Origin: Hordeum vulgare subsp. vulgare
Lineage: Eukaryota > Streptophyta > Magnoliopsida > Poales > Poaceae
DNA: 64,000 nt
NCBI RefSeq assembly: GCF_904849725.1
Contig: NC_058519.1
Location: 359,817,974 to 359,881,973 of the forward strand
Reading direction: 5' to 3'
Shown here: piece by piece, positions 33,881-46,560 of the stretch
Layout of the letters: each line of letters starts with the position of its first letter
Numbering within the stretch: position 1 is the first letter of the stretch
Position numbers and translations under genes: made by a program
Notes under the pieces: model-generated
Seen by the model: only the letters and a program-made list of their open reading frames with translations
Database searches by the model: none
What the model was told of the DNA's origin: nothing

Positions 33881-36805
33881 TGTAATGCCCCAAGTGTGTA
33901 ACCTTCCCCTTTTGGAACCTTCTTATGTGGGTCCACCTTGTCAATGACATGAGAGCTCTATGCATGCTATGATTTCATGTGATGTCACCTTATTATTTTC
34001 TTCCTTTGCATGCATGCATTCCATATCATTCCATGTGTATTTGTGTTGTTGCATTGTGTACTTATGAGGTGAGGTGATGCCTTGTGATGTGGTGAGGCCA
34101 AGGTTTGCTCCTTGGTTGTGGTAGTAGAGGGTGACCTCCTCTACCACATGTTGGTTTCATTTCATGATTAGGAATCCATATGTGCAAGTTGTGCCCAATC
34201 AAAGTAGGCATGTGGCTGAAATTCCAGATTAGTGAAAATCTCAGATTTTCACTAAGTCTGAGAATCTGTTTATATTTTCTTCTCCTGTTGATGAGGTTGT
34301 GCAGGTCAATGTGTTGTGATTTAGCCTAAGCTTTCAACTCGAAAGTTGAAGCTGATATGTTTGTCTAGCTCTCTGTAAATTTTAATTCCATTTGGAGTCC
34401 TGTAGATATTGTGTTGACTGCTGTCAAAATGCTTCAGAGCATAAACAGATAGTGAGAATCTGGAATTTTCACTAAGTCCCTGAAATCTGATATTTTTGGG
34501 CAAGTTTGCAGTTGTGTAACTTTCTGTGTTTAACTCCTTTGTGTGATATTTTTGCTTGTGCTTGTAGTACTCTTGGATAGCTACAGCCACATATCCTATT
34601 TGGCATGTTTAGGTGGTTGTAGGGCATTTGCATGTAGCTCACAAAGTGCTATGATGCTGTTTATGGTAGATGGTGTAGTTTTGATGTTTTGATGGTTGTG
34701 AGTGCATAGATGATGGTCTGGTGTTCTTCTTTGCTCAACCCCATCCATGTTGGATTGTTTTATGTCTTGGCTACCTGGAAATACCAGAATTGAGCCATTG
34801 GAGTGTGTGGTGATGAATTTGACACGTAGGGATTCATATCTTGTTTTGTTGTTTCCCGTTGATCTGTAGCTCCGTTTGTTATGTTCTTTATATGGTTTTG
34901 CATCGTTTTATCGAGATGCATCTGATAATGTCATTCTCATGCATGTCAAGATAGATTAGGATGCAGTTCTGTCCAGGAACATGTATTTACTTCTCATGCT
35001 TGTGCTAGTGATAGAAAAAGTGATGCATGCTCATATTCATCTCATGCATCATGTGCTTGTTGCACCTTGAGGTGCTATTGTTCATTGGATGTTATTCTTA
35101 TGTTGGGTAGCACCGGGATCGGAGAAAGAGTACGTGGATTCGGGAGAGTACGTGCAGGACGAACAAGAACCGTTCCAAGCTGAGGACATCACACGCAAGA
35201 TGATATGACCTTGATTCCATCTCTAGACTTGTTATGCTAGATTAAGTTTCTTCCATCATATTCTCGCTGCCTAGCACTGAAATAATTGACTCCCGATATG
35301 CCATGAAACCAAACACTTATCTCTTCCTAGCAAACTTGAATGGCTAAGTAGGCTTTGCTCAACTACTAATGTTAGCGTTGCTAGATGCAGGTGCTTTGCC
35401 TCATGTGATAACATGAGCTTGATATCATTGTCTTCATTCTGTTATTTAATTAATGCACCTATTACTTGGTAACTAACAGAAGGCCTAGCCTTTTGCCGGG
35501 TGCTTTGTTCCGTTATTGCCGCCATAGTTACCGGCTACCGGTGTTTGATTCCATAATGGTCGCTCCTAACACGTTTGGGGTTGTTATGGGAACCCCCTCG
35601 ATAAATCGCGTAGTGTTAAGACTTGTCCGGCAGGACCCAACATTGGTGTTAATTTGCTAATCACTTAATAATAATCTGCATAGGGAATGGCCTCCCTGAG
35701 GAATTTAATCAACAACCCGGGCCAGTGCTCTTCATGAGTGTTCGTCCAAACTAGAGCACTGTGCGGGGCCAACTCAGGGCAACTTGAGATATTTCTATCA
35801 GGCCACTGTACGCATCGCTCCTGCGACTGAGATACGCGGCTCTTATTGGGGTCGTCGACACGATGGGAGGTCCTGCTAGTCTTGTCTTACCTTAGCGATA
35901 TATCTTGCGTATAGGAATCCCGATGAAGCTTTGGTTCTCCCCAGAGTTGAGGTTTTCCTCTAAGATTTCGACGAGATCATGAGATTCGTGATAGAGGATT
36001 ACTTTGCGGCCTGTGTACGTTTGTGATAGACGAGTTGGAGCACCCCTGCAGGGTTTAATCTTTCGGAAAGCCGTGCCCACGGTTATGTGGCAACTTGGAA
36101 TATTTTGTTAACATCCGGTAATAGATAACTTAAACATAAGCTATAAAATTGCCAACTGTGTGCATAACCGTGACTGTCCCTTCGAAGTTCTCTCTTCGAT
36201 CGGGAACACGATGGGGTTATGATTGACGTAGGTAGGTGTTCAAGATCACTTAGTGATCATCTATTATCGACCGCTAGTATAGACCACCTTCATACAAGTT
36301 CTACGTAAGTTAGCCACCATATTGAGCTTAGGATGCTGCAACCTAAATACTCCACCTTTCCAACCTAATAACTTGACTAGTTCTGGCATCGAGGTCATAG
36401 ATTGCTGAGTCCCCGTGGCTCACAGATTCCTTCACAACACCAACAGGTTCAGTTACCCCCGAGACAGGTGATCCCGACGGCACGCAGCTGGCGTGCCAGT
36501 ACGACGAGGAGAACGACCGTCTGTACGTGAACTATCCAGAAGATTGAGGCGTGGTCGTGATCGTGGGCCAGCAGGCAGGGTAGCATAGTCTTTTCTCATG
36601 TTTTGTAGTCCGTAGCGGAACTACCTTGTTTGTATGTGTGATGTACTCTGATATATTTATGAGATGGCAATTGAATCCCCTATTGTCATCATGTTTATAT
36701 TATGTATGTGCTATGTTACCATGTATGCGAAACACTTAGATGCGCTTATTTCCAATTCGGGGCCTCGTTCCCAAAATCGGAAAGGACCGCATCTTAGTCG
36801 TTACA
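33881..36805 (+). repeat. 3' LTR of the chromovirus (2925 bp)
   Basis: Starts TGTAATGCCCCAAGTGTGTA just after GTGGGAGAGTT (polypurine tract) and ends GTCGTTACA. Its first 78 bases match the stub at 33289-33366 with few changes. No ORF of note inside; it holds the 34400-36790 interval where no gene is seen. Confidence 0.85.
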
Positions 36806-36810
36806 TCCCC

Positions 36811-37295
36811 GAGACTGCCGACAACTGAAGCAGGCAACGAGAGTATCAGTTTCTTTATGGATTCGACATAGACCGTCGGGGTGTAGAACTTGTTGCTTAT
36901 CTTGTCGAAGTAGCCGAAGTGGTACTTGTCGAAGAGGATGTGGTGATGTTCCACGGACCAAAGCTTCTTGGCATTGACCTTCGGGATATAGAACTTGTTG
37001 CTTAGCTTGTGGAAGCATCCGACAACCTATCCTTCCAGTGGGGGCGCGCTGAGTGCACCCACTGGGTGCAGTCCCTGAGACTGAAATCGACTGTTTTAGT
37101 CAGTGGGAGTCTTAGAGTTTCTTTCTTTGAAGTTTCACTGATACCATTCCCACGTCTCCGTTTCTTGTTGGAAGAGTGTCTGCGAGCTTGAGACTCACTA
37201 CAACACCATGGAGAAGGAGGTGCAGGACCAGCGAATTAGTCTGGAGGCTCAGAAGGTTAAGAACGCACACCTAAAGGAGGATAAACGCTCACCCG
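36811..37295 (+). other. Retand element sequence between chromovirus and coiled-coil exon
   Basis: Contains a degenerate direct repeat: (G/A)TAGAACTTGTTGCTTA(T/G)CTTG near 36886 and 36990, and CGCTGAGTGCACCCACTGGG at 37048 that also stands at 33260, left of the chromovirus. No domain recognised. Confidence 0.5.
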
Positions 37296-38519
37296 GTGGT
37301 AAGCGCGTTTCGTCCGACTTCCTTAGTTCTTGTTTTCTCCCCTTGTCCAACTGAGACCACTTCATTAGATGTTCGTAGGGAAAATATTCAACTTGTTAAG
37401 AGGCTCACGACTTCTTTTTCTTTAGAAACCATGAAGGAGGCCCTTGAGAAGAAGGACACGAAGCTAGCATCTTCTTGGAAGGAGGCTAGTTTGAAGACCA
37501 AGGTGGGTGAAGACAAGTTGAAGTCAGTCAAGAAGATGGAGGAGGAGAAGAAAACTGTGGAGGTCACTGCAAAGAAGTCCGTGGAGGAGCTTGCCGAGCT
37601 GAAGAAGCACTATGCCGAGAGGGAATCCAAATTCAAGCAAGTCTCTTCCAAGAAGCTCGAGATGCAGCAATACATCAAGGAGTTCGACAATGAGACAAGT
37701 GAGAAGATGAAAGGTAGGCCCGTCAACCCAAGTGATTCATGCGTTGCTTTGATATCTTGCTTGCCTATGTTTTTTTCTTCGCTCTCCCATGTCCAAAATT
37801 TTGTGTTGATGCTAAGTCCAAGACAGAGAGGATCGAGAAGGAACTGGATCAATCTCAGCAAATTCTCAGGGACAGCTCGGCTCTAGACCTTGTCCGACTA
37901 GAGGAGTGCGTCAAGCAGGTGCTCGGTTACCCTCAATCATGTTTGTTCAGACACCCTGGAAATCGACCGAGAGGTCGCCTTTGGTAAGGAGTTCTCGAAT
38001 GACTTGGAATCTATCCTTGACTGAGTGAAGGATGTGACATGCCGAGTGCAATCATGAAAGAAGTCAGTAGCTCGATGCAGAGCTGACATCTCCCTTGTGT
38101 TTGTCTGTGTCCATTGCAAGGGCGTGGACAAGGAAAAGCTCAAGTCACTCAAGGTCCTCAACAAGAAGAATGCAAAGTTCTAGGACTTCATCGAGACATT
38201 CCTGGAAGCCGCCACCCGGATCACAGACGGTATCGACCTTGACACTTTCGTTGACGCAGCAATCCCTTCATTCTCCAAGTGATCCTCGGGAAAAACTTTA
38301 AATTTTATTTTCCTCGGAATGTGGAGGGGTTTATGTAACCGTGAAATTTAGGTGAGCTTGGGGCTCCTGCCATTCGCACTTCTATTTTGAATAGTATGCA
38401 CTTTATTTGCCTCATCTTCATCCGACTTTTAAAAATTTCTCACTCGAACCTCGAGCGTGTCAATTGAGTCTTTGAGTCTAGGCGAGGTTTCACTGAGAGT
38501 ACCAAATTACTTTGGTGAC

Positions 38520-39345
38520 CACTTGATTGTAGCTAAGTCTCCGGGTGTGGATGATGTCCACACTTGGAGTAGTTTTTCACTTAGGCGATGACTCGACTGC
38601 AGCTAAGCCCTCGAGTGTGGATGATGTCCTCATTCAGAGTAGTTTTTAACTTAGGCAATGATTGGACTACAACTAAGCCCCCAAGTATTGATGATGTCCT
38701 CACTCAGAGTAGTTTTTAACTTAGACGATGGTTGGACCGTAGCTAAGCCCTTAGATAAGGATGATCTCCTCACTCAGAGTAGTTTTTAACTTAGGCGATG
38801 ACTCAACCGCGGCTAAGGCCCCGAGTGTGGACGATGTCCTCACTCGGAGTAGTTTTTAACTTGGGCGATGACTGGACCACAGCTAAGCCCCCAAGTGTGG
38901 ACGTTGTCCTCACATTGATTAGTTTTTAACTTAGGCGATGACTGGACCACAGCAAATCCCCCGGGTGTGAATGTTGTCCTCATTCGGAGTAGTTTTTATC
39001 TTAGGAGATGACTGGACCACTGTTAAGCCCCCGAGTGTGGATGATGTCCTCACTCGAAGTAGTTTTTGAGTTAGGCGATGAGTGGACGTAGCTAAGCCCC
39101 CGAGTGTGGATGATGTCCTCATTCGGAGTAGTTTTTAACTTAAGCAATGTCTAGATTGCAGCTAAGCCCCCGAGTGTGGATGATGTCCTCACTCGGAGTA
39201 GTTTTAACTTAGGCGATAAACCCCCCGAGTGTGGATAATGTGCTCACTCGGAGTGGTTTCTAACTTAGGCAATTGCTGTATCACAGCTATGCCCCAGAGT
39301 GTAGGTGATGTCCTCACTTGGAACAGTTTTTAACTTAGGCAAAAT
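38520..39345 (+). repeat. 67-bp tandem repeat in the Retand element, about 12 copies
   Basis: GTGTGGATGATGTCCTCACT and CGGAGTAGTTTTTAACTTAG recur about every 67 bases with the link GCGATGACTGGACCACAGCT. Tandem repeats between pol and the 3' LTR are known for Tat/Ogre-lineage elements. Confidence 0.85.
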
Positions 39346-39499
39346 CAGGTTTGCGGCCAAGTCATATCACCCACTTCGGGCAATTGGCATGACTCTAAAT
39401 CACACGAGTGAAAAAGTGAAATTTTTACAAATGTTGACAAAGTACAGTGAATGTCAACTTTTATTCATCAAAATCACTTTGAAATTCATTACAGGAATG

Positions 39500-39656
39500 A
39501 AAAAAAGGTTTTTGTTTGTTCTGTGCGAAGAATTTGCGGAGCAGATCCGGGTTCCAAGCTCAGGGCTCTTCAACATTTATGTGGAAGTTGTAGAGCCGAT
39601 AGGCTTTGTTGTTCACGACTTTGGAGATTGCGAAAGGCCATTGCCACGGTGGTGCG
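39500..39656 (-). pseudogene. End of Retand pol (integrase C-terminal tail), fragment
   Basis: On minus from 39656 the frame gives WPFAISKVVNNKAYRLYNF and then a tail with a stop followed by WNPDLLRKFF, the pattern that closes gypsy pol genes. It joins in frame with 48076 downwards once the Athila-type insertion and one target duplication are taken out, so both pieces are one gene. Confidence 0.72.
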
Positions 39657-41376
39657 TGATATGTCTCCAACGTATCTATAACTTTTTATTGTTCCATGCT
39701 ATTATATTATCATTCTAGGATAAGTTTTGAGTAATTATTTAACAATTTATATTATTTTTAGCACTAACCTATTGACCCACTGCCCAGTGCTAGTTCCTGT
39801 TTTTTGTGTGTTTTTTGTTTCACAAAAAATCCATATCAAACGGACTCCAAATGCAATAAAAATTTACGGAGATTTTTATTGGAATATATGTGAAGTTTGA
39901 GAGTCGAAAACAACGCAACACGCTGCTCGAGGGAGGCACAAGCCAACAGGGCGTGACCCAGGCGGGTCGCACCCTGATGGCTTGTGTCCACCCCTTAAGT
40001 CGGTTGGATCTATCCTTTGGCCGTGAGAAAGATAATTTTTTGATAAAAATTCCCTCAAAATTTCAGCCCGACCGGAGTTATAGATCTTTGTATATTTAAG
40101 AAATGGTGAAGGGCGAGAAAAGAGGTCGCAAAAACAGGAGAGAAACAAATAGAGAGATCCAATCCTGGATGGGTTGCTGCCCTTAGGGTGCTATGGTGGC
40201 CATTGACCAGAGGATAAACCCTCCTCCCACCTAGGGAGGAGGCCAAGGAAGAAGAAGAAGGAGGGGGCTCTATCCCCTGTCTCCCGGTGGCGTCAGAGCA
40301 CCATCGAGGCAACCATCATTACAGTGATCTACAACAACAAATTCATCGCCTTCACCATGAACTCTCTCCCCCTCTATGAAGTGGTTTAAAACCTCTCTTT
40401 CCCATTCTAATCTCTACTCAAACATGGTGCTTAATGCTATATATTATTATCCAATGATATGTGGCTATCCTATGATGTTTGAGTAGGTTTATCGTGTCCT
40501 ACGGGTTAATTGTGATATGGTGTTATTGATATGAGTTGTGTGTTGATATGGTGATGTCCTAAGGTGCCTTACTTGAGGATCACACGTGAAGGATTAACGC
40601 TGGAGGGTTTGCAATATGTTCATGATTCGCTTATAGTGGGTGGCTAGAGTGACAGAAGCTTACACCCGAGTAAGGGAGTTGTGTGCGTATGGGAGTAAAG
40701 AGGACTTGATGTTTAATGCTAGGGTTGGTTTTACCTTAATGATCTTTAGTAGTTGTGGATGCTGGCTAGAGTTCCAATCATAAGTGCATATGATCCAAGT
40801 ATGGAAAGTGTGTTAGCGTATGCCTCTCTCTCATTTCATATGATAAGTATCTATCATTTTATATTCAATTGCTTATGCACAATCTTTCTCTTGTGTTCAC
40901 TGTTCAAGAATTCATTAGATTAACCAGTTAATTTAAAGATTAATCCCTACTCATAGGGTCATCGAGTAGCCGATTAACTGATAAATCACCCGATTAATTG
41001 ATTAAATGGCCTATTAACTTGCCGATTAGCCTATTAATCCCCTACTCACCAAAAAACTGAGCAGGTACGGGTTAACGATTACCTCAACAATGCTTGCGTT
41101 ACACAAAAAGCCTTCTACTAAACAACCCCAAACTTTTATTTACTTGTCTTTTGTTTTCTTGCAAATTATATATTACACCTACTAAGTACTTCTAGTTTCC
41201 TTCGTGCAAATTAGTGTCATACTTGTTCTAGGTAAAGTAAGCGTTAGCGTGCGTAGAGTTGTATTGGTGGTCTAGAACTTCATAGAATATTTATTCTACC
41301 TTTAGCTCCTTGTTGGGTTCGACACTCTTACTTATCAAAAAGGCTAAAAACGACCCCCTACACTTGTGGGTTATCA
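39657..41376 (+). repeat. 5' LTR of the Athila-type element
   Basis: 1720 bp, of which 203 (MITE plus one duplicated site) are inserted; without these it is 1517 bp, against 1511 for the 3' LTR. Start TGATATGTCTCCAACG, end TTATCA. Confidence 0.9.
40898..41092. mobile_element. 195-bp hAT-like MITE
   Basis: Flanked by 8-bp duplications CTTGTGTT (40890-40897) and CTTGCGTT (41093-41100), one mismatch. Its ends CACTGTTCAAGAATTC and (complement) CATTGTTGAGGTAATC are similar inverted repeats. The interior is full of GATTAA/TTAATC words. The 3' LTR of the same element has the empty site CCTGCGTT at 47785-47792. Eight-bp duplications are typical of hAT. Confidence 0.82.
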
Positions 41377-44300
41377 AGACCTTTTTACGGCGCCGTTGTT
41401 GGGGAGCAATAGCATAGCGCTTAATATTCTTGTGTGTGCTTGTTTGCCTTATCACTAAGTAATTTTATTTTCTGTTCTTAGTTGTTTTATATCTTTAGTT
41501 ATGGATATGGAACACGAAACACCAAAATATAGTTATACTTGCCACTCATGGAGATGGGGAACCTCCTAAAAGCCTCGATACTGGTTATGTGAAACGCATT
41601 AATTTCTGCTTCAATAATCGTGAGAAATCCTCATTCAATTTGATAATGGGAGACGCGTTGATTCAATGTGAGCACTTTAGGGATTATCGCTTGTCTCAAA
41701 AGGAAACACTTATGGGATGAAATTAAAATGTTGCATTGGTATACTTGGGATTTTTGCGTGAGAGCGATTATACTTGTCGCTCTAAGAGTAAGGGTCTACA
41801 CATTACCATTAAATGTGAATTTAATGATAATACAACCTTGGATTCTTATGCTAATGGTATATATGATTACTATGATATGGAACAAATAGAAGAATTTGTT
41901 GCATTTAAGAGTGCATATGAAATTGCTTCTTTGATTGAAAAGTATGATGATATTGCTTAAAAATCTGAAAAAATTTCCATACTTAAATATTGTTACGAGA
42001 ATTATGAATATATATCTGGTATTAATTAATTTATTGAAAGAATGACTGCTGCCTTGGAAGAGAATAATATTTTATAGTAATCTATGGAAGAAGAAATTGC
42101 TGAAACTGTGAGCGCATTACATGGAAAAGATTAGGAGGAGAGCGAAGACGAAAAGGAGGAACGGAAGATTAGCTACCGTGCCCACCTTATAATGAGAGTA
42201 ACTCTTCAACTCATACATTGTTTAATTTCTCTTCGCACATACCGAAGGATGAATGCTATGATGATTGCTATGATCCCTTGGATTCGTCTGAAATATTCCT
42301 TTTTGATGAACTTGATGCTTGCTATGCTTGTGTCCATGATGCCAATATGAACTATGATTACGAAGATGAACTTGCTATAGTCCTTATGTTAAGCATGAAA
42401 TTGTTGATATTGCACCCATACACGATAGTCCTATTATCTTTTTGAATTATCCCAACTACACCATATCGGAGAAGTTTCCACCTATTAAGGAGTATATTGA
42501 TGGGTTGCATTTTTTTACTTCACATGATGATTTTGATGGATATAATATGCATGTTCTTGTTGCTCCTACTTACAATTATTATGAGAGGGGAACCGAATAT
42601 TCACCTCCCTATGTTTCCAATACGATAAAATTGCAAGAAACTACTTATGTTATGTATTGGCCTTTACTTTGTGTGAATGAAATGTTCTTTTATGACATGC
42701 CAATGCATAGTAAGAGAGTTAGACTTTGTTGCTTCATGATATATATATATCACTTTCTGCTCACTACAAAATTACAAATCATTGTTAATTAAAATTGGCT
42801 TTGATATACCTTGGGATCCGGGTGGATCCATTACTTGAGCACTATATGCCTAGCTTAACGACTTTAAAGAAAGCACTACCAGGGAGACAACCCGAAAGTT
42901 TTAGACAGTCATCTATTTCTATTGTGTGATTTTAAAATAATTTAAAACAAAAAATAAAGTGGGGAACCTAAAACTTTTTCAAAAATAAAGTGAAAGTGAG
43001 AAGGACGAGCACCATTGAAGTGGGGGCTAGCCTTGAACTTTGTTCATGCCCATGGAAACTTTGTGAATATTGATACAGAAATTTATCTACAAAAATAATT
43101 ATCCACTTGTGCAAATCCATTTTATTATAAAATTAATGTGCGAAGTAAAGCCTTTTGGATGATTTGGATGATAGTAGATTTGATCCCGTGCAAAAACAGA
43201 AACTTTGACGTCGAGTGCAGAATTTATGTGATTTAACTAAAACGTATTTTTGATCTGAAACTTTTACAAATAAGTCATAAACAAATTTCCCAGGTCCTCC
43301 TAATTTTTCAGAATTGTTTGAGTTACAGAAGTTTCGTATTTGTGCTGATCATTACAGACTGTCCTCTTTTAGACAGATTTTGTTTTTTGCTTGAATAGTT
43401 TGCTTGTTGTGATGATGCTATGGATTGTATCGGAGGATATAATCCATGATAAGTTATAATACAATACATTATGCAATAATTAAATATGAATCAATTTATA
43501 CCAGTACCCAAAGTTTACGATTTTCCTATCATACTAACGGATCTCATGAGGTTTTTGTTAAGTTTTGATTGATTGAAGTTTTCAAGTTTTGGGTGAGACA
43601 TCGATATGCGGAGAATAAGGATCAGCAAGAACCTAAGCTTGGGGATGTCCAAGTCACCCCAAGGAAATAAGCAAGGAAGACTCAAGTGTCTAAGCTTGGG
43701 GATGCCCCAGAAGGCACCCCCTCTTTCGTCTTCAACACTATCGGCATATCTTACTTGGAGCTATAATTTTATTCATCACATAATATATGTTTTGCTTGGG
43801 TGTCATTTTATTTTGCCGTTCTCTGTTAGATGTTATTCATAATCTTGTTTTTCAATAAAAAGTACCAAGAATTAACTTTAGGATATTTGAATTTCTTATT
43901 TGATATGTGCTGTGTAAAAACAGAAACTTTGGTTGTAGTGTTCGATTTTTCATATTTTACTCGAACATAAAAAATCTAAAACTTTTACACCGTATTGTTA
44001 TACAAATTTTATACCACATCCTAATATTCCAGAATTTTCTGAGTTACAGAAGTATAGGTTTCATCTGCATATTTAGAGATTGTCCTTTTTTTCTTAGATT
44101 GTTGTTATAGTTACTTTGCGTGCTTATGTTTTGAATTCTTGTTGAGCCCCATTGACTTCGGAGTCATAGAATTGTGATACCATATAGTGGGTAATTTTAT
44201 ATTATAATTATGTGATAATGTTATGGTAGGACATGATGAGATTTTATGATTATGTACTAACTTTTCTAACAAAAGTTCTATTAAGTTTTATGTGGATGAA

Positions 44301-46560
44301 GTGTTCGAAGATCGAGGAGGTATTGATATGAGACGAATAAGGAGAGATAAGAGCTCAAGCTTGGGGATGCCCAAGGTACCCCCAAGTAATTATTCAAGGA
44401 GACTCAAGCGTCTAAGCTTGGGGATGCCCTGGAAGGCATCCCATGTTTCTTCTTCAACAACTACTGGTATGTTTCGATTTTTGTTTTGTTCACATGATAT
44501 ACGTAAATTCTTAGAGTGTCGTGTGCCTTTTATTTTCCTTTTAGCAATGCACCATGCTGGTAGGGGAAAGTCCATGGTTGATTTATAGAATGGTCTTTGC
44601 ACATTACTTATATCTTTTGAGTATGGCTTTATATAATGCTACATGTGCTTCACTTATATCATTTGAAGTTGGATGCCTCTTTCTCTACATATAGAAAACC
44701 GTTGTTTGTAGAATGCTCTTTTGCTTCACTTATATGTATTAGAGCATGGTCTTTTGTAGGAAGAATTAACCTCTGGTTCTTCACTTATATTTTTTTGAGA
44801 GTTAATAAACAGTGACAGTAATTTTCATGGGTTATAAGACTAGTCTAAAAATAATAGGTATTCAAGGAGTGATAATCAAAACCTTCATGTAGCACATTAA
44901 AGAGAAATTAAGGGTTAATGATATTGATGTGGTAATGTGAAAGGGTGTGAGTGTATCATTGTTTATTCGTAGAAGTGTCACTATTAAGAGGTGTTAACTT
45001 CTTGTTTGTCAAAAATTAAGAAGGCATGGTGAGGATGTGTGAGTATTTCCGTTCCTCGCTGAAATCCTAGTGTTGTTTCGTGTCGGAGTTGCACGATGGT
45101 TAATTCCTCCCAACCCACTCCCTCGTGGCATGCGAGTACTACTTTGATTTGTGATAAAACTAATAGAACTTTGCAATAAGTATATGAGTTCTTTATGACT
45201 AATGTGACACCATGGACATACGTAATCTAACCTCCTCATATTTGTTAACCTCTTCAGTACCGTGCATTGCCCATTCTCACCTCGACGATTGGTGCAACTT
45301 TCGCCGGTGCATCCAAACCCCGTGACATGATATGCTCTGTTGTGCATAAGCCTCATTGTGTCTTCCCCAAAACAGCCACCATACCTACCTATCATGGCAT
45401 TTCCACAACCATTCCAAGATATATTGACGTGCAACATCCACCGTCGCTTGATATGACTTGTACTTTCATTGTCATATATCTTAGCATAATCATAATATAG
45501 CTAGCATGATATTTCCATGGATTGTCCATGTTTTATATCTTTTGTTATGCTAGATCATTGCGCATCCTGGTACACTGCTAGAAGCATTCATATAGAGTCA
45601 TATCTTCCTATCAGTTTTTCATATCGAGTTGTAATAAATAAAAGTGTGATGATCATCATTATTAGATAATTGTCCCAATGAGGAAATAGAAATGGGGCTG
45701 GCAAAATGAGCCCACCATAAAAAATGGGGGAGTCGAAAAAAGAAAAAAGAAAAAAATCCCACCATGAGAAAAAAATAAACAAATATATGAGAGAAAAAGA
45801 GAGAAGGGACTTTGCTATTATCCTTTACCACACTTGTGCCTCAAAGTGGCACCATGTTCTTCATATAGAGAGTCTATTGTATTGTCACTTCCATATGCTA
45901 GTGGGAATTTTTCATTATAGAACTTGTCTTGTATATTCCGATGACGTGTGTCCTCAAATGCGTGAGGGCTTCATGAGCAAGCAAGTTGGATGCGCATCCA
46001 CTTAGCTTCAGTCGAGCTTTCATACATGTATAGGTCTAATGCATTCATTGTATGGAAACCCCTACTCCTCGCATTGATATCTATTGATAGGAATCTCCAT
46101 AGCCCTTTGATACGCCGAGTTGATGCAAGACTTTCTTCTCCACTTTTACCCCTTTGAAACCTACCACCAAATTCTATTCCACCTATATGCTTTGTCTATC
46201 GTTCATGCTCATGTATTGTGTGAAGAATAAAAAGTTGATGCATAATGAAAAAGTACGATCCAATTGCCTGACTTGGGCACCGTGCTTGACATTTGTATTA
46301 ATCTGGTGAAGATGGAGCCATGCCTTGCTAATATAATACGATGAATGGGGGTAAACATTCTTTGAGGATCATGTACTTTCAAAAATTGATGATTTTTCTG
46401 CTTCTGCTTAAAAGTATTACTATGTGAATGTTTGTTAATTCATAATTTATCAGTGACCATACATGAAAAAGATAACATATTGGGTAGCATGTCACATTAA
46501 AAAATCTGTTTTTATCATTTACCTACTCGAGGACGAGTAGGAATTAAGCTTGCACATGCT
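41377..46560 (+). other. Interior of the Athila-type element
   Basis: Primer binding site at about 41388-41407. Decayed gag-like frames at 41736-41960 (MEQIEEFVAFKSAYEIASL), 42218-42445 (acidic and tyrosine-rich) and 42442-42792; they are related in style to 23383-24131 but hold no known domain. Paired AAGCTTGGGGATG motifs lie at 43634/43691 and 44358/44414. The stretch 44600-46560 is non-coding, with a polypurine-like end GAATTAAGCTTGCACATGCT next to the 3' LTR. Confidence 0.65.

Larger units (their letters stand above)
33289..36805 (+). mobile_element. Chromovirus (gypsy) deletion derivative, TSD TCCCC
   Basis: Starts TGTAATGCCCCAAGTGTGTA at 33289 and ends CGTTACA at 36805, flanked by TCCCC on both sides (33284-33288; 36806-36810). 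Contents: the first 78 bases of the 5' LTR, then directly the end of pol (33367-33843), then a full 2925-bp 3' LTR. Nearly all of the 5' LTR, gag and most of pol are deleted. The very long LTR and chromodomain suggest the Tekay/Del lineage. It is inserted in the antisense ORF region of the Retand element. Confidence 0.88.
31086..38282 (+). pseudogene. Antisense ORF of the Tat/Retand element (Transposase_28-like, PF04195), broken
   Basis: Plus-strand frames, opposite to pol. 31086-31721 carries the Transposase_28 pattern: PPHPFFRAFLEF, LQLHHITPNASSYLATFVSL, CESFLG, RWGLFKHIF and GWQDSWFYCQDV, with one TAA at 31341. Then an acidic segment (32104-32523: GEDDDDDDNGECDEGKDD). After the chromovirus insertion a lysine/glutamate-rich coiled coil follows (37420-37720: MKEALEKKDTKLASSWKEAS ... 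EELAELKKHYAERESK) and a tail to 38282, with short introns or gaps between. The name transposase is historical; the protein's role is unknown. Frameshifts and stops make this copy non-functional. The 400 bases before 31086 may be its promoter. Confidence 0.62.
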
